From Pelobates cultripes (lineage: Eukaryota; Chordata; Amphibia; Anura; Pelobatidae): 64,000 bases of DNA. Shown piece by piece: positions 32,966 through 42,980 of this stretch. The DNA lies in the NCBI GenBank assembly GCA_933207985.1, contig OW240913.1:266313201-266377200 (forward strand). The letters are read 5' to 3'. Both the position numbers and the translations under genes were made by a program. A model generated the notes under the pieces. That model made no database searches and was not told the DNA's origin. It worked only from the letters and a program-made list of their open reading frames with translations. Every line of letters starts with the position of its first letter. Positions within the stretch are counted from its first letter, which is position 1.

Positions 32966-33703
32966 GTTTGGAAGCTTAAGAGGGATGTATGGGAACAAAA
33001 CTTGTGTGGACTAGCTGACAATAAAATTAGTTTAGGTAATGCAGACGCTGATCTCTCTAAAACTGTGGCATGTCTCCTTTCTTCTACACTCACTACATAC
33101 ACCTTTTCTCTGTCTCAGACTATATACCAGGAACTTCTGCCTGCTAATAAGAAGGTAAGGAGACAAGTGGACCAGCGAGTGCTAGGGGACAGTCCTTAGA
33201 AAGAATGGAGTGAGCGCATCATGAGAGGCATTTATGTCAAGCTCATGGTGCTGCCTGCATAGTATGCCCTTAGTTGGAGAGCATGCAGGATTGGCGGGCA
33301 GCCTGACATGCATTCATGCCATGTTGTCCTTCAAATTCTTTGGACAGACATGCCCTCTTTTTGAGCATGTTCTCCCCTTTTGGCAGGTCTGGTCATGTGA
33401 TTCGCGCCAGTGGCACACTCTTTTACCCTGCCCATTGACTTCCTACTTCACTGGACACTGCTGTTAGGGGGTATGGATTGATTTGAAGGATGAAAGCATA
33501 AATTAGAAAGAGATTAGCATAGAGTATGTGTTTTCTTATAGCTGCATCCTTTGAGTTTCCCTCCAGCACCATCTCCATCAGATACATGATGCTTGGGAGG
33601 TATGACTGGTTTAGTGTTTTTGGTCGATAAGATTCCGTAATTAGGCCCATCATATTTGTCAGCACCAGGCCCACCGGGCTCTTAATCCGGCCCTGTCTAA
33701 TAC

Positions 33704-33856
33704 AGAGGCAGACCGGAGCACTATTAACCCTGCGATCGCCACAATTGCGGCGATCTGGGGTTAACTTTAGTAAATGACGGAAATTTTCCGTCAACGGTCC
33801 TTAACCGAAGGACAAGGTTGATGGAAAATTTCCGTCTGCGGTCGGGAAGGGGTTAA
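33704..33856. repeat. Right terminal part of the TTAA-bounded repeat with hairpin
   Basis: 33776-33795 and 33817-33836 form an inverted repeat of 20-bp arms with one mismatch. The end is GGGAAGGGGTTAA. Confidence 0.8.
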
Positions 33857-33889
33857 TTATGATTATTTTTAACATATCCCCATTTTTTA

Positions 33890-33925
<36 letters not shown>

Positions 33926-34129
33926 GTATTTACACATATCTGTATTTCTTATAATACTTTTTATTATAATTACATTTTCTAATTGTATTTTTAAAGATTT
34001 TTTTCTCTCCTCTTATTATTGATCCCCGAGTAATATACTTATGTATTTTGTTATTAATATTTACTCTGTATTAATATTGTACCATTGTGAACTAGAATGT
34101 TTATTAAATTTTTACTAACGTTTTTTATT
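33857..34129. other. AT-rich spacer with (TA)n
   Basis: It contains a (TA)n microsatellite at about 33890-33925. No gene is seen. Confidence 0.8.
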
Positions 34130-34649
34130 ATAAGTATTTTTTTTCTTTTTTATATTCTTTATTTTTGCAGTGTTTAGATTTAACATACACGCTTGTAACG
34201 CCACGATAGCGGGTACAAGCCAATGGAATAAAACATGTTGTACAGCATCATGGCAATCAATTTAACAGCACTTTTTTTTTTTTGCGATAGATTAAGGAAT
34301 TAGATGTTAGGTAACAGTTAACAGTTGGTGCACTCTGCAATGGCATTTGGAGAGTTAATGTTGCTGAGGTCTGATAGATTAGCCCAGATTCAGTTTGAAG
34401 CCAAAGATAAAACATGAAGTCCCTTTTTAAGCATTAATCTGGTACATGAAATATGACAGTGTTATTTATGAGAGGAGTGATAGCAGGTCATGGAAGATAA
34501 GGGCAGAAGGCTTATACAGTATAGACATTATTATTTGTGCTAGGACCTATCGCCCTGACCTCTAGATGCCATCAGCAATGCATAGGTAGTTAAGTGCAAT
34601 GAGGATATAGTGCTAACAATCCAGGCAGGAGTTAATGCATGTCAGTCAC

Positions 34650-36122
34650 ATATATATAGTTACATAGTTACATAGCTGAAAAGAGACATGCGTCCATCAA
34701 GTCCAGCCTTCCTCACAAATGTTGTTGCTGTTGATCCAAAAGAAGGCAAAAAACCTGGTCTGAAGCGCTTCCAATTTTGCCACAAACTAGGAAAAAATTC
34801 CTTCTTGACCCCAAAATAGCAGTCAGATGTCTCCTTGGATCAAGCAGCTATTACCCCACTAATTAGAAATTATATCCCTATATGTTATGTTTTTGTAAGT
34901 ATTTATCCAATTTCAGTTTAAACATCTGTATGGACTCTGACAAAATCACCTCTTCAGGCAGAGAATTCCATATCCTTATTGTTCTTACTGTAAAAAAACC
35001 TTTTATTTGCTTTAGATGAAATCTCCTTTCTTCCAGCCTAAATGTGTGACCTTGTGTCCTATGTAGAGCTCTGTTTATGAATACATTTCCAGATAAAGGT
35101 TTGTACTGGCCCCGAATATATTTGTATAAAGTTATCATATCCCCTCTCAGGCGCCGTTTTTCCAAACTAAACAGATTACATTTTTTTAACCTTTCTTCAT
35201 AACTAAAATGCTCCATTACTTTTATCAATTTTGTAGCTCGTCTCTGGACCCTCTCCAGTGCCATGATATCCTTCTTTAGAACAGGCGCCCAAAATTGCAC
35301 AGCATATTCAAGGTGTGGTCTTACCAGTGATTTATAAAGAGGCAGAATTATATTTTCATCCCGAGAATTTATGCCCCTATTTATACATGACAAAATCTTA
35401 CTGGCCTTAGCAACTGCAGATTGACATTGCATATTGCTGCCTAATTTGTTGTCTATAACAATTCCCAAATCCTTCTCGTGTGTGGTTATCCCTAATTCAC
35501 TACCATTTAGTGTGTAAGTTGCTTGTGCATTCTTAACCCCGAAGTGCATAACTTTGCATTTCTCTATGTTAAATTTCATCTGCCATTTTAGTGCCCAGTC
35601 CCCCAATCTATCCAAATCTCTCTGCAGCAAAGCAATATCCTACTCACATTTTATTACTTTACAAAGTTTTGTGTCATCTGCAAACACTGATACATGGCTT
35701 TCAAGATCATTTATAAATATGTTAAATAGAAGTGGTCCCAAAACAGAACCCTGAGGGACACCACTTACCACTTTTGTCCAGCCTGAAAATGTACTATTAA
35801 TTACAACTCGTTGTACTCTATCCTTAAGGCAATGTTCTACCCAAGAACAAGAATATTCATCTAGACCAATTTCTTTTAGTTTGAAGACTAACCTATTGTG
35901 AGGAACCGTATCAAATGCCTTGGCAAAATCCAAGTAGATCATATCCACTACAACACCCTGATCTATACTTCTACTTACTTCTTCGTAGAATGCAATTAGG
36001 TTAGTTTGACATGACCGAAGTTTCATAAAACCATGCTGATTATTGCTTGAAATAAATGGAAGACAGTAACTGAAATGCTGAATAACTGAGAAGTTCACCC
36101 TATCCCCAGACTCGCCCTCCAA
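34650..36122 (-). mobile_element. CR1-type LINE, 5' truncated, nested
   Basis: The 3' end at the left shows repeated CTATGTAA units (minus strand), as expected of CR1 tails. Its body is RT coding sequence up to 36122, where the element joins copy B. No target-site duplication was seen, which is usual for CR1. Confidence 0.8.
34878..36122 (-). pseudogene. CR1 reverse transcriptase C-terminal part, one stop codon
   Basis: Two ORFs in the same frame, 36122-35640 and 35630-34878, are separated by a single TAG at 35640-35642. Motifs: [40 protein letters not shown] (catalytic DD), then the C-terminal CR1 region with CKVMHFG, YAVQFWAPV, LERVQRRATK and FFTVRTIRIWNSLP. The endonuclease half is missing. 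The sequence is otherwise well kept, so the copy is fairly young. Confidence 0.85.
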
Positions 36123-37010
36123 CCTCCTTGGCTAGTGAAAGTCCCAGTGATCCATAGTTTGCCACTCCATCTGCTCCGGGCTTGAGTGGGAATACGGTTC
36201 ACACTTGTCCGGCTGTGTGTGTCTCCGATACTGGTGTGCCGTTGCGGTTTAGTGTTTGCTGGGTCTTGAGGTTTCTCCCTCCGGAGGTGCTGGATGTGCA
36301 TCGGGGAGCTCCCCCTTGCGGCTCTCTGTCTGGTGTTGCGGTGATGAGCACTGATCGTCTTGTGTCTCCAGTAAGTGCCAGAGGGCCGGTTGGGTCTCCG
36401 CCGCAGGTGCAAGCAGCGTGGTTTGGAGATTGTTTGTCCTGCGAGGTCAGGCGTGGAACGGTAAGTATCAGGAGATGAGCCTTGCAGTGGACTTTCGCCC
36501 TACTCCTCTTTCACACGATTCTTGTGCCTGTCAGCAAGTTTGAGCCAAAAGTTGGCGATGATTTCGTCCAGGCACGGTTGGCGATGATTTCGTCCGCCAT
36601 TTTAGTGGTGACTGTACAGGAGGCCTCAGAGTGCAGAGGCTGTTGCTGTGTTGCAGCTGTCCCTTTAGTTTGACGAGTCGAAGAGTGAGTATCGGGATGT
36701 CCCTCACCGGCAGGGAGGGGAACAGGGGGCCCCATTCACCTCTCCTCGCCCCGACAGGATGCTCAGCAGGGAGATCGGCCGTTTCTCCCTAGCTGCCCCC
36801 ACCTGTAGGCCTCAGAGCTGCGATGGGGTAAAACCACCACTCGAGCAGCTAAATGCCTCCAAATGTGTCACTGATTGTCTCCAACCGGAGTTGTCTCGAT
36901 TGCTTAAGGGTTGAGTTGCTTTATTTTGCTCAGTTCTATAATTTTGCCGGGAGCTACACTAAGTGCGTCCGTCTAGCATGGCGGTCAATCCCCGCCCCCC
37001 ATAAGTATTT

Positions 37011-37262
37011 GTTTTAAACAATAAAGCTTTTTGGGGTTTTCTGGTCTTTGACATATTGTAGTAGCTAGATTAACTTTAAGGCAACCTTAGGTGCCCGCCG
37101 AGGACATGAGACCCAGCGAAGAAGTTTGGCTCCATTCATCACCCCTATAGTAAGAATAAAGGGGAAGCTCAAACAGGTTACCTGCATAGGTCTCTATGGA
37201 ATCTTTAGCATTCTCTGCATATTGTAATTCCTTTGCTTGTTGATTTCAGTAGGAACACAGTT
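37011..37262. other. Unassigned spacer
   Basis: AT-rich sequence without a gene or clear repeat. Confidence 0.6.
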
Positions 37263-39149
37263 AGGGCTGGCCTTGGCGAGCTTTGCAGCCACACAGGGCG
37301 CCATAGTAGCTGGGGTCACCAGGCAGCCGACACAGCACGCACATGCAGTGGCTGAACTTAAAAACTGCCCACAATTAAGTGGCGGGCTAAATGGGCTATA
37401 TGTGGGGTGAGCTAAATGGGCAGTGGGCAAGGCTTAACGGGCTGAGCTAAATGTAGCTTGAACCCACTGCCCAGTTACTGCTGCACAACAAGGTGTGTGA
37501 CTGTCTGCCTGTAACTGTGTGTGTGTGACTAAAAAAGATACTTATACTGAGTATAAGAAATAAAGCTCCACATGAAAGAGAATGAATACCATCTGAAAAT
37601 ACAGTATCTATGGAAGAAAAAAACTATCCATAGCGTTATACAGTATAGACAAAATAAATAGGAAGGGGGGGAGGAGGGGAGGGGGGAAGTGAGAAAACTC
37701 ACAAGATGTCTGGTAATTCAGGCGTGTCTCCCCACAATAAGGGGTTATGTATAAAAATTGAGGTTTAGCTGGCCAATGCAAACAATAAAAGAAAGCCAAT
37801 AGCGTAATATAGTAAAAGTAGACACACATTCAATGCTTAAAATTGCACTTACAAGAGGGCAATGAATTCAGGCTTATCTCCACACAAAGTGGACCTGGAG
37901 CAATGCACTGCAGAAGGTAGGTGGAACAGCAACCAGCAGCCCAGCAACAGGAACAAATAAGAAACATATACAAAAAAGGGGGACAATAAAAACTAATAAA
38001 AGTCCCACAATTGAATATCCAACGCGTTTCATCTGATCCACGGATTTCCTCAGGGATGTAAGAGCTTGATTCTCTGCCTCCATTTAAATATGCTTCCTGA
38101 TTTCAGACCTTCCGATCAGCTGGCGTTCGCGTGCGTTCCAGCGTGGAATGCAATACATTTCCTGTATAACTATGTCACTTCCGGTTCCATGCCAATTTAT
38201 AGCCCCACGTCCGCCCACGGCGGTGACGACATTGGCGTGCGACGTCACACGGGAGACGCGCGCGCACGTTCTGGGGTCAAAAGCCGATTTCGGCCAATCA
38301 GATCTGTAAGAGGCTTATTTAAATGCATTTCTACTTCTCCTCATTGCCCTGTTGTGGTTTCCCTTATTAGGTTATCCGAGATTCCAGAGTGTTCCAGAGC
38401 ATTTATTTCTGTTTTTTTACTTTGGCTTCGTTTGACAGACTTCTCTGTATTCTGGTATCCCTGACCTTTGGCTTTCCCTCATCGTTGTGTCTACCTCTGT
38501 GTCCCTGACCTCGGCAACATTACTAACTATTCTCCGTTACGTTTAGTTCGGCCATTCTAAGGCCCAGTAAGATGCTATCTGTAGTCTCAGGTGTGACACA
38601 ATTCTGCGTGCTGGATCAACTAGTAATCCTGCCAGTGTGATTGTCTGCCTATGACTGTATGTGGCTGCCTGAAACTGTGTGTGTGACTGTGTGCGAGTGA
38701 CTATGAGCCTGTGACTGTGTACATGTGGCTGTATATTACAGTATGTGTGTATAACTGTGTGCATATGACTGTGGGGCTGTGTGCATGTGACACTGCAACA
38801 ATACACCGGGATTCACACATGGGCCATCATGCATTTTCTAAAAATGTGAATGAAATACCCATCACAAATATCACACACAGTCAATACACCAATAATAAAC
38901 ATCACACACGGAGGCGCAGACCAGATTCCCAGCACACTGGACCACCATAGATTAGCATGCCCTCCTCTCTGCAAGGTAACAACAGGGAAGTGGGAATGAA
39001 TGTGTTTTTTTGGTACTTTAATAATGATTAATTTAATAAATCCCCTATGCAAACACTACCCCTTTATACACATATTAGTGGGTGTGACCAGAGAGGGGCA
39101 CTTTGAAAATGTTTTGCACAGTGTGCCTAAAAGCCTAAGGCCAGTCCTG
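37263..39149. mobile_element. Possible hAT-like element (weak)
   Basis: The left word AGGGCTGGCCTTGG and the complement of the right end (CAGGACTGGCCTTAGGC) resemble one another as inverted termini. Flanking 8-mers agree only partly. The interior holds poly-G/A stretches, a 5'-TGACTGTG-type short repeat at about 38640-38790, a hammerhead-like motif at 38018-38058, and a CpG-rich patch at 38105-38290. No transposase was seen. Confidence 0.35.
38018..38058 (-). other. Hammerhead-like core motif, degraded
   Basis: On the minus strand CTGAGGA is followed by ATCC-GT-GGAT, five extra bases and GAAACGCGTTGG. CTGANGA, a short stem and GAAAC form the core of hammerhead ribozymes found in Penelope-like elements. 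The five extra bases would disturb the core, and I could not locate a cleavage-site partner. Confidence 0.3.
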
Positions 39150-39545
39150 AAACAGTTATAGATACAACATCCCCTGTAAACCATCTATTATAAGTTGTGT
39201 TCTTTCTTGTGATTTTTCATGACAATAGGTGGCTCGGAGTTAAGTTAAAAATCCCTGGATGTAAGGAATGACTTTTAGATTGTTAGTACTAGGAATAGAT
39301 ACTATAGGGCTTGAAACTTAGACTGGTCACAGATCATTCTGAATCAATAACAGGAAGTCAATCCAAGTCATCACTTCCAGACAAACAAGGAGAAAGACAG
39401 TGAATCAGGAAACCATAGAATGCAGAAATATAATATGTCAAGCTTATTATAGTTTATTGTGGAACATGTACTGAAAATTAAGAAATACATGCAGGATCAT
39501 TTAAACATAGATTAAGACCTCAGAAATAGAGGAATCAGAGAAACA
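39150..39545. other. Unassigned spacer
   Basis: No gene or recognisable repeat is seen before the L2 begins. Confidence 0.6.
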
Positions 39546-39579
39546 TGGCTCTCTCCCTCTCGCACCGCTACCCCTGCTT

Positions 39580-40682
39580 CTCTTTGGTGGTCTTAAATTT
39601 TCCCACAACCCAAGACACTGAAAGCAAAGGTGGTGGTGTAGGGTTTCTGCTCTCACCTCACTGCTCCTTCAAACCTCTACCCACTCCTCCTTCCCTCTCT
39701 TTCTCCTAATTTGAATTTCATTCAATTCGCCTTTTCAAACCCATCTCTGCTAACATTGCTGTTATCTATCGTCCCTTCTCCTCTTCCTTGACCACTTTGC
39801 TGCTTGGTTTCCCTACTTTCTCTCCTCTAATATTCCATCCTTAATTCTTGTGGACTTCAACATTCCCATTAACCCACCCTCGTCCTCAGAAGCCTCAAAA
39901 CTACTTTCAATGACCTCCTCCCTTGGGCTATCACTGTGGGCTAAGTCCCCCACCCATGTAGCTGGCAATACCCTTTATCTTATTTTCTCTCATGAATGTA
40001 CAATCTCTAATCTCTGCAGCACTCCATTTCCTCTCTCAGATCACCACCTCTTGTTATTTGCTCTCAATAGCCCCCTACCCCATTATCCTCAACCTAACCC
40101 CCACTCAACTAAGAAGAAATCTGAATTATATTGACCTCCAGCAGCTATCAGCTAATATTGATTCCCAACTTCTATCCATCCCTACTTTCTCCTGTCCCTC
40201 ACTGGCTATCTCCTCATATAACACTACCCTCACCTCTGCCCTGGATGCTGCAGCCCAGATCCAAACATGCACCTTGAGGAGAACACGCCCCCAACCATGG
40301 CACACTAAATCAACACGCTACCTGCAGAGATGCTCTCGTTCTGTTGAACACTGCTGGAGGAAGTCACGCACCCAGTCTGACTTCATCCACTACAAATTCA
40401 TGTTGAATTCATACAGTACAGCCCTTGCCCTTGCCAAACAGTCATACTTTTCCTCCCTCATCAGCTCATGCTCCCGCAATCCCTGGCATCTTTTTAATAC
40501 CTTTTACTTCCTTCTTTGCCCTGCTGTGGTAACCCATAAACTAACCTTACAGCCGATAGCTTTGCATGCTACTTTACTGACAAGATTGAACAGCTAAGGA
40601 AAGAATTCTCACCACCTTGCCTCTCTCTTTCTCAACCACACCTGGATCATGCCTTTCCTACCCTTCAGACTTTCTCCCAGGC
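39580..40682 (+). pseudogene. L2 endonuclease and N-terminal RT region, decayed
   Basis: Fragments include ILVDFNIPI (around 39844-39870) and LSDHHLLLFAL (around 40034-40070), conserved parts of the exonuclease-endonuclease-phosphatase fold. They are followed by QTCTLRRTRPQPWHTKST-type sequence typical of the endonuclease-RT linker. Frames shift at least twice. Confidence 0.7.
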
Positions 40683-41217
40683 TGTCAGGAAAGTGACAGG
40701 GATCCAATACGCAGAGTGCGCACAGAATGAGGTACGTATACCGGACCTTAGAATGGCCGGACTAACGTAAGGACAAAGCAAGAATAGTCAAAAGGTAAGC
40801 CGAGGTCAAGGGAGCCGGAGGACAGGTAAGCGAGATACAAGCCGAGTCAAAGGAGAGGAGAGGACAACAGGACAAAAGACAAGCAAGGGTCAAAACCGGA
40901 AACACAAGATAAAGAACGCGCTGAGTGACTAGCAAGCTAGAACCACGACAGGGCAATGAGCAGTAGTAAAGGTTTCCTTTAAATACCCTGTTACCTAAAT
41001 AGAGACCACGCCCCCAAAAGGTCCGGAATAGCGGTTCCCGGCACTTTATGCAAATGCCGACGTCATGACGTCGACGCTAGGCGTCGCGTCATAAAAGGGG
41101 GAGGAGCTAGCGCGGCCGGCGCGAAAACGGCCGGAATTTGCCGAAATGCTAGGGGCAGGGAGGCCCTAAGCAGAGAGGATGTCCTCCCTGGATACATCAC
41201 CAACAGGTACCCTGACA
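40683..41217 (-). repeat. Chromovirus 3' LTR
   Basis: It matches the other LTR except for two single-base differences seen near 41127 and 41139. The pol stop lies inside it. Confidence 0.95.
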
Positions 41218-42980
41218 GTACCCCCCCTTCTAGAAACGCCCACCGGGCGGATGGGACCGGGCTTAGAGGGAAAACGAACGTGGAAGGCCCGAAGAAGACG
41301 AGGAGCATGCACGTCATTACCAGGAACCCAAGACCTCTCTCCCGGACCATAACCTTTCCAGTCTATGAGGTATTGCAGCCTCCCCCTAGAAATACGAGAA
41401 TCAAGGATGGACTTGATGATATATTCCTCCTGACCATCCACACGGACCGAGGATGGAGGAGCAGAGCGGGAGGAAAATCTGTTACAAACAAGAGGTTTCA
41501 ATAACGACACATGAAAAGAGTTAGGGATGCGTAGAGTAGGAGGTAGATCCAGCAAATAGGAAACCGGGTTGATCCTCCTCAGTACCCTGTAAGGACCAAT
41601 GTAACGAGGAGCAAACTTCAAGGAAGGAACTTTCAGGCGAATGTGTCTGGTACACAACCAGACCCTATCCCCGGAGAAAAAATAGGAGCAGGACGTCTAC
41701 GCCTATCAGCATGTGACTTAAACACCGCGGAACTACGTTCAAGAATTTGTCGAGTCTGATCCCACAACTTTCTCAGGTTGGCTATATGAATATCAACTGA
41801 CGGTATACCCTGGGAAGGAGACACCGACGGAAGAACAGTAGGGTTAAAGCCATAGTTCAAGAAAAAGGGGCTGTTACGAGTGGAACCACAAACAAGGTTG
41901 TTGTGAGCAAACTCCGCCCAAGGAATCAGACCGACCCAGTCATCCTGGTGTTCAGAAACAAAACAACGTAGATATTGCTCAATTTTTTGGTTAGTGCGTT
42001 CGGCTGCTCCGTTAGATTAAGGATGATAGGCCGAAGAAAAATTCAGTTTGATGCCCAACTGTGAACAGAAGGATCTCCAAAAACGGGAAATAAATTGGGA
42101 ACCCCTGTCTGACACAATCTCATTGGGAATACCATGTAAGCGGAAAATTTCTCTAGCAAATATCACGGCCAGTTCGGGGGAGGACGGAAGTTTAGGCAAG
42201 GGAACGAAATGAGCCATTTTAGTAAACCTGTCAAGGACCGTGAGGATAACTGTATGCCTATTGGAAGCTGGTAGATCAACAATAAAATCCATAGCCAAAC
42301 AAGGCCAAGGTTTGTCGGGAACGACTAAGGGCTGCAATAAACCACAAGGAAGATCCCGCGGAAGTTTATTCCTGACACAAACATTGCAAGCCTTGACAAA
42401 GTCTTCCACATCCCTACGTAAACCGGGCCACCAGAAGTCTTTGGAGATCAGGCAGTAAGTTTTGTGGATGCCGGGGTGACCGGCGAACTTGCTATCGTGG
42501 AAACAGCGAATAATGTCCACTTGGAATTTGGGGGACACGAACAAGCGGCCCACAGGAGTACGTTCGGGAGCAAGAGATTGTTCGTTCATAATAGCAGCGA
42601 GCAATGGAGAGTGTATTTTGACATTGGTGTTGGCGATAATATTGACTCCAGGAATAATAGGGAACAAAGTATCCTCTGTAGTGGTGGTAGGTTCGTGCTG
42701 ACGTGACAAAGCATCTGCCTTAGTGTTCTTAGAACCAGGCCTGTAAGTAAGCACATAATTAAAGTGTGTAAGGAACATAGACCAACGTGCCTGCCTGGCA
42801 GATAATCTTTTGGCCTCCCCCATATACGATAAATTTTTGTGGTCAGTCAAGATAGTAACTGGGAGGGCGGTGCCCTCTAACAAATGTCTCCATTCCTTTA
42901 ATGCCATAATGATAGCTAAAAGTTCTCTATCACCAATGTCATATCTCCTTTCAGTGTGTGATAGTTTCTTGGAAAAAAAA
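41166..42980 (-). pseudogene. pol: Chromovirus RNase H (C-terminal part), integrase and chromodomain, broken
   Basis: The frame changes at an A-run at 42973-42981 inside RNase H. The piece 42907-42017 carries the RNase H end (LTDHKNLSYM, TKADALSRQH) and integrase (HDSKFAGHPGIHKT, CNVCVRNK, AMDFIVDLP, VSDRGSQFIS) and stops at a TAA, 42017-42019, right after the SSAYHP motif. The frame resumes to 41633. Another change at an A-run near 41677-41682 leads to the last piece, 41657-41166, with the GPY-like region and a chromodomain (EEYIIKSILDSRI, LIDWKGYGPGERSWVP). Chromodomains steer integration to particular chromatin. The last 17 codons and stop lie in the 3' LTR. Confidence 0.9.
41218..41231 (-). 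promoter_or_regulatory. Chromovirus polypurine tract
   Basis: GAAGGGGGGGTAC on the minus strand abuts the 3' LTR. Confidence 0.8.

Larger units (their letters stand above)
30637..33695. mobile_element. Non-autonomous hAT element, outer
   Basis: The termini are the inverted words CAGGGCCGGATTAA (30637-30650) and TTAATCCGGCCCTG (33682-33695). They are flanked by a perfect 8-bp duplication TCTAATAC at 30629-30636 and 33696-33703, the hAT hallmark. No transposase is seen. It contains a second hAT element (30751-32389) and a TTAA MITE (32412-32965). The rest, about 32966-33681, has no recognised coding sequence. Confidence 0.85.
11858..33856. mobile_element. TTAA-bounded palindrome-rich repeat, heavily invaded (limits tentative)
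   Basis: The left end reads TTAACCCCTTAAGACA at 11858 and the right end is GGGAAGGGGTTAA at 33844-33856, so the two share the inverted word TTAACCCCTT. TTAA termini are typical of piggyBac- and Kolobok-like DNA elements. Once the nested L1-like element, the ERV and the hAT are set aside, about 2.8 kb remains, with no coding capacity and many hairpins. The motif GGGAAGGGGTTAA also occurs at 30041-30053 and 30398-30410, so the region could instead be several short TTAA units in tandem. The single-element reading is an inference. Confidence 0.4.
34140..37000 (-). mobile_element. Non-autonomous L1-like retroelement, copy B, interrupted by CR1
   Basis: It is the same design as copy A at 13588-15172. 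The 3' end is at the left, with a T-rich tail and TATTCTTTATTTTTGC on plus. The GC-rich 5' end at 37000 starts GGGGGGCGGGGATTGACCGC. A 10-bp duplication, ATAAGTATTT, flanks it at 34130-34139 and 37001-37010. A CR1 occupies about 34650-36122. Without it the element is about 1.4 kb. Confidence 0.65.

Noticed and set aside
35554..35754. Plus-strand ORF over the CR1
   Set aside because: It is a shadow of the CR1 reverse transcriptase on the other strand.
40762..40956. 64-codon ORF identical at 45595-45789
   Set aside because: It is the same LTR sequence read twice.
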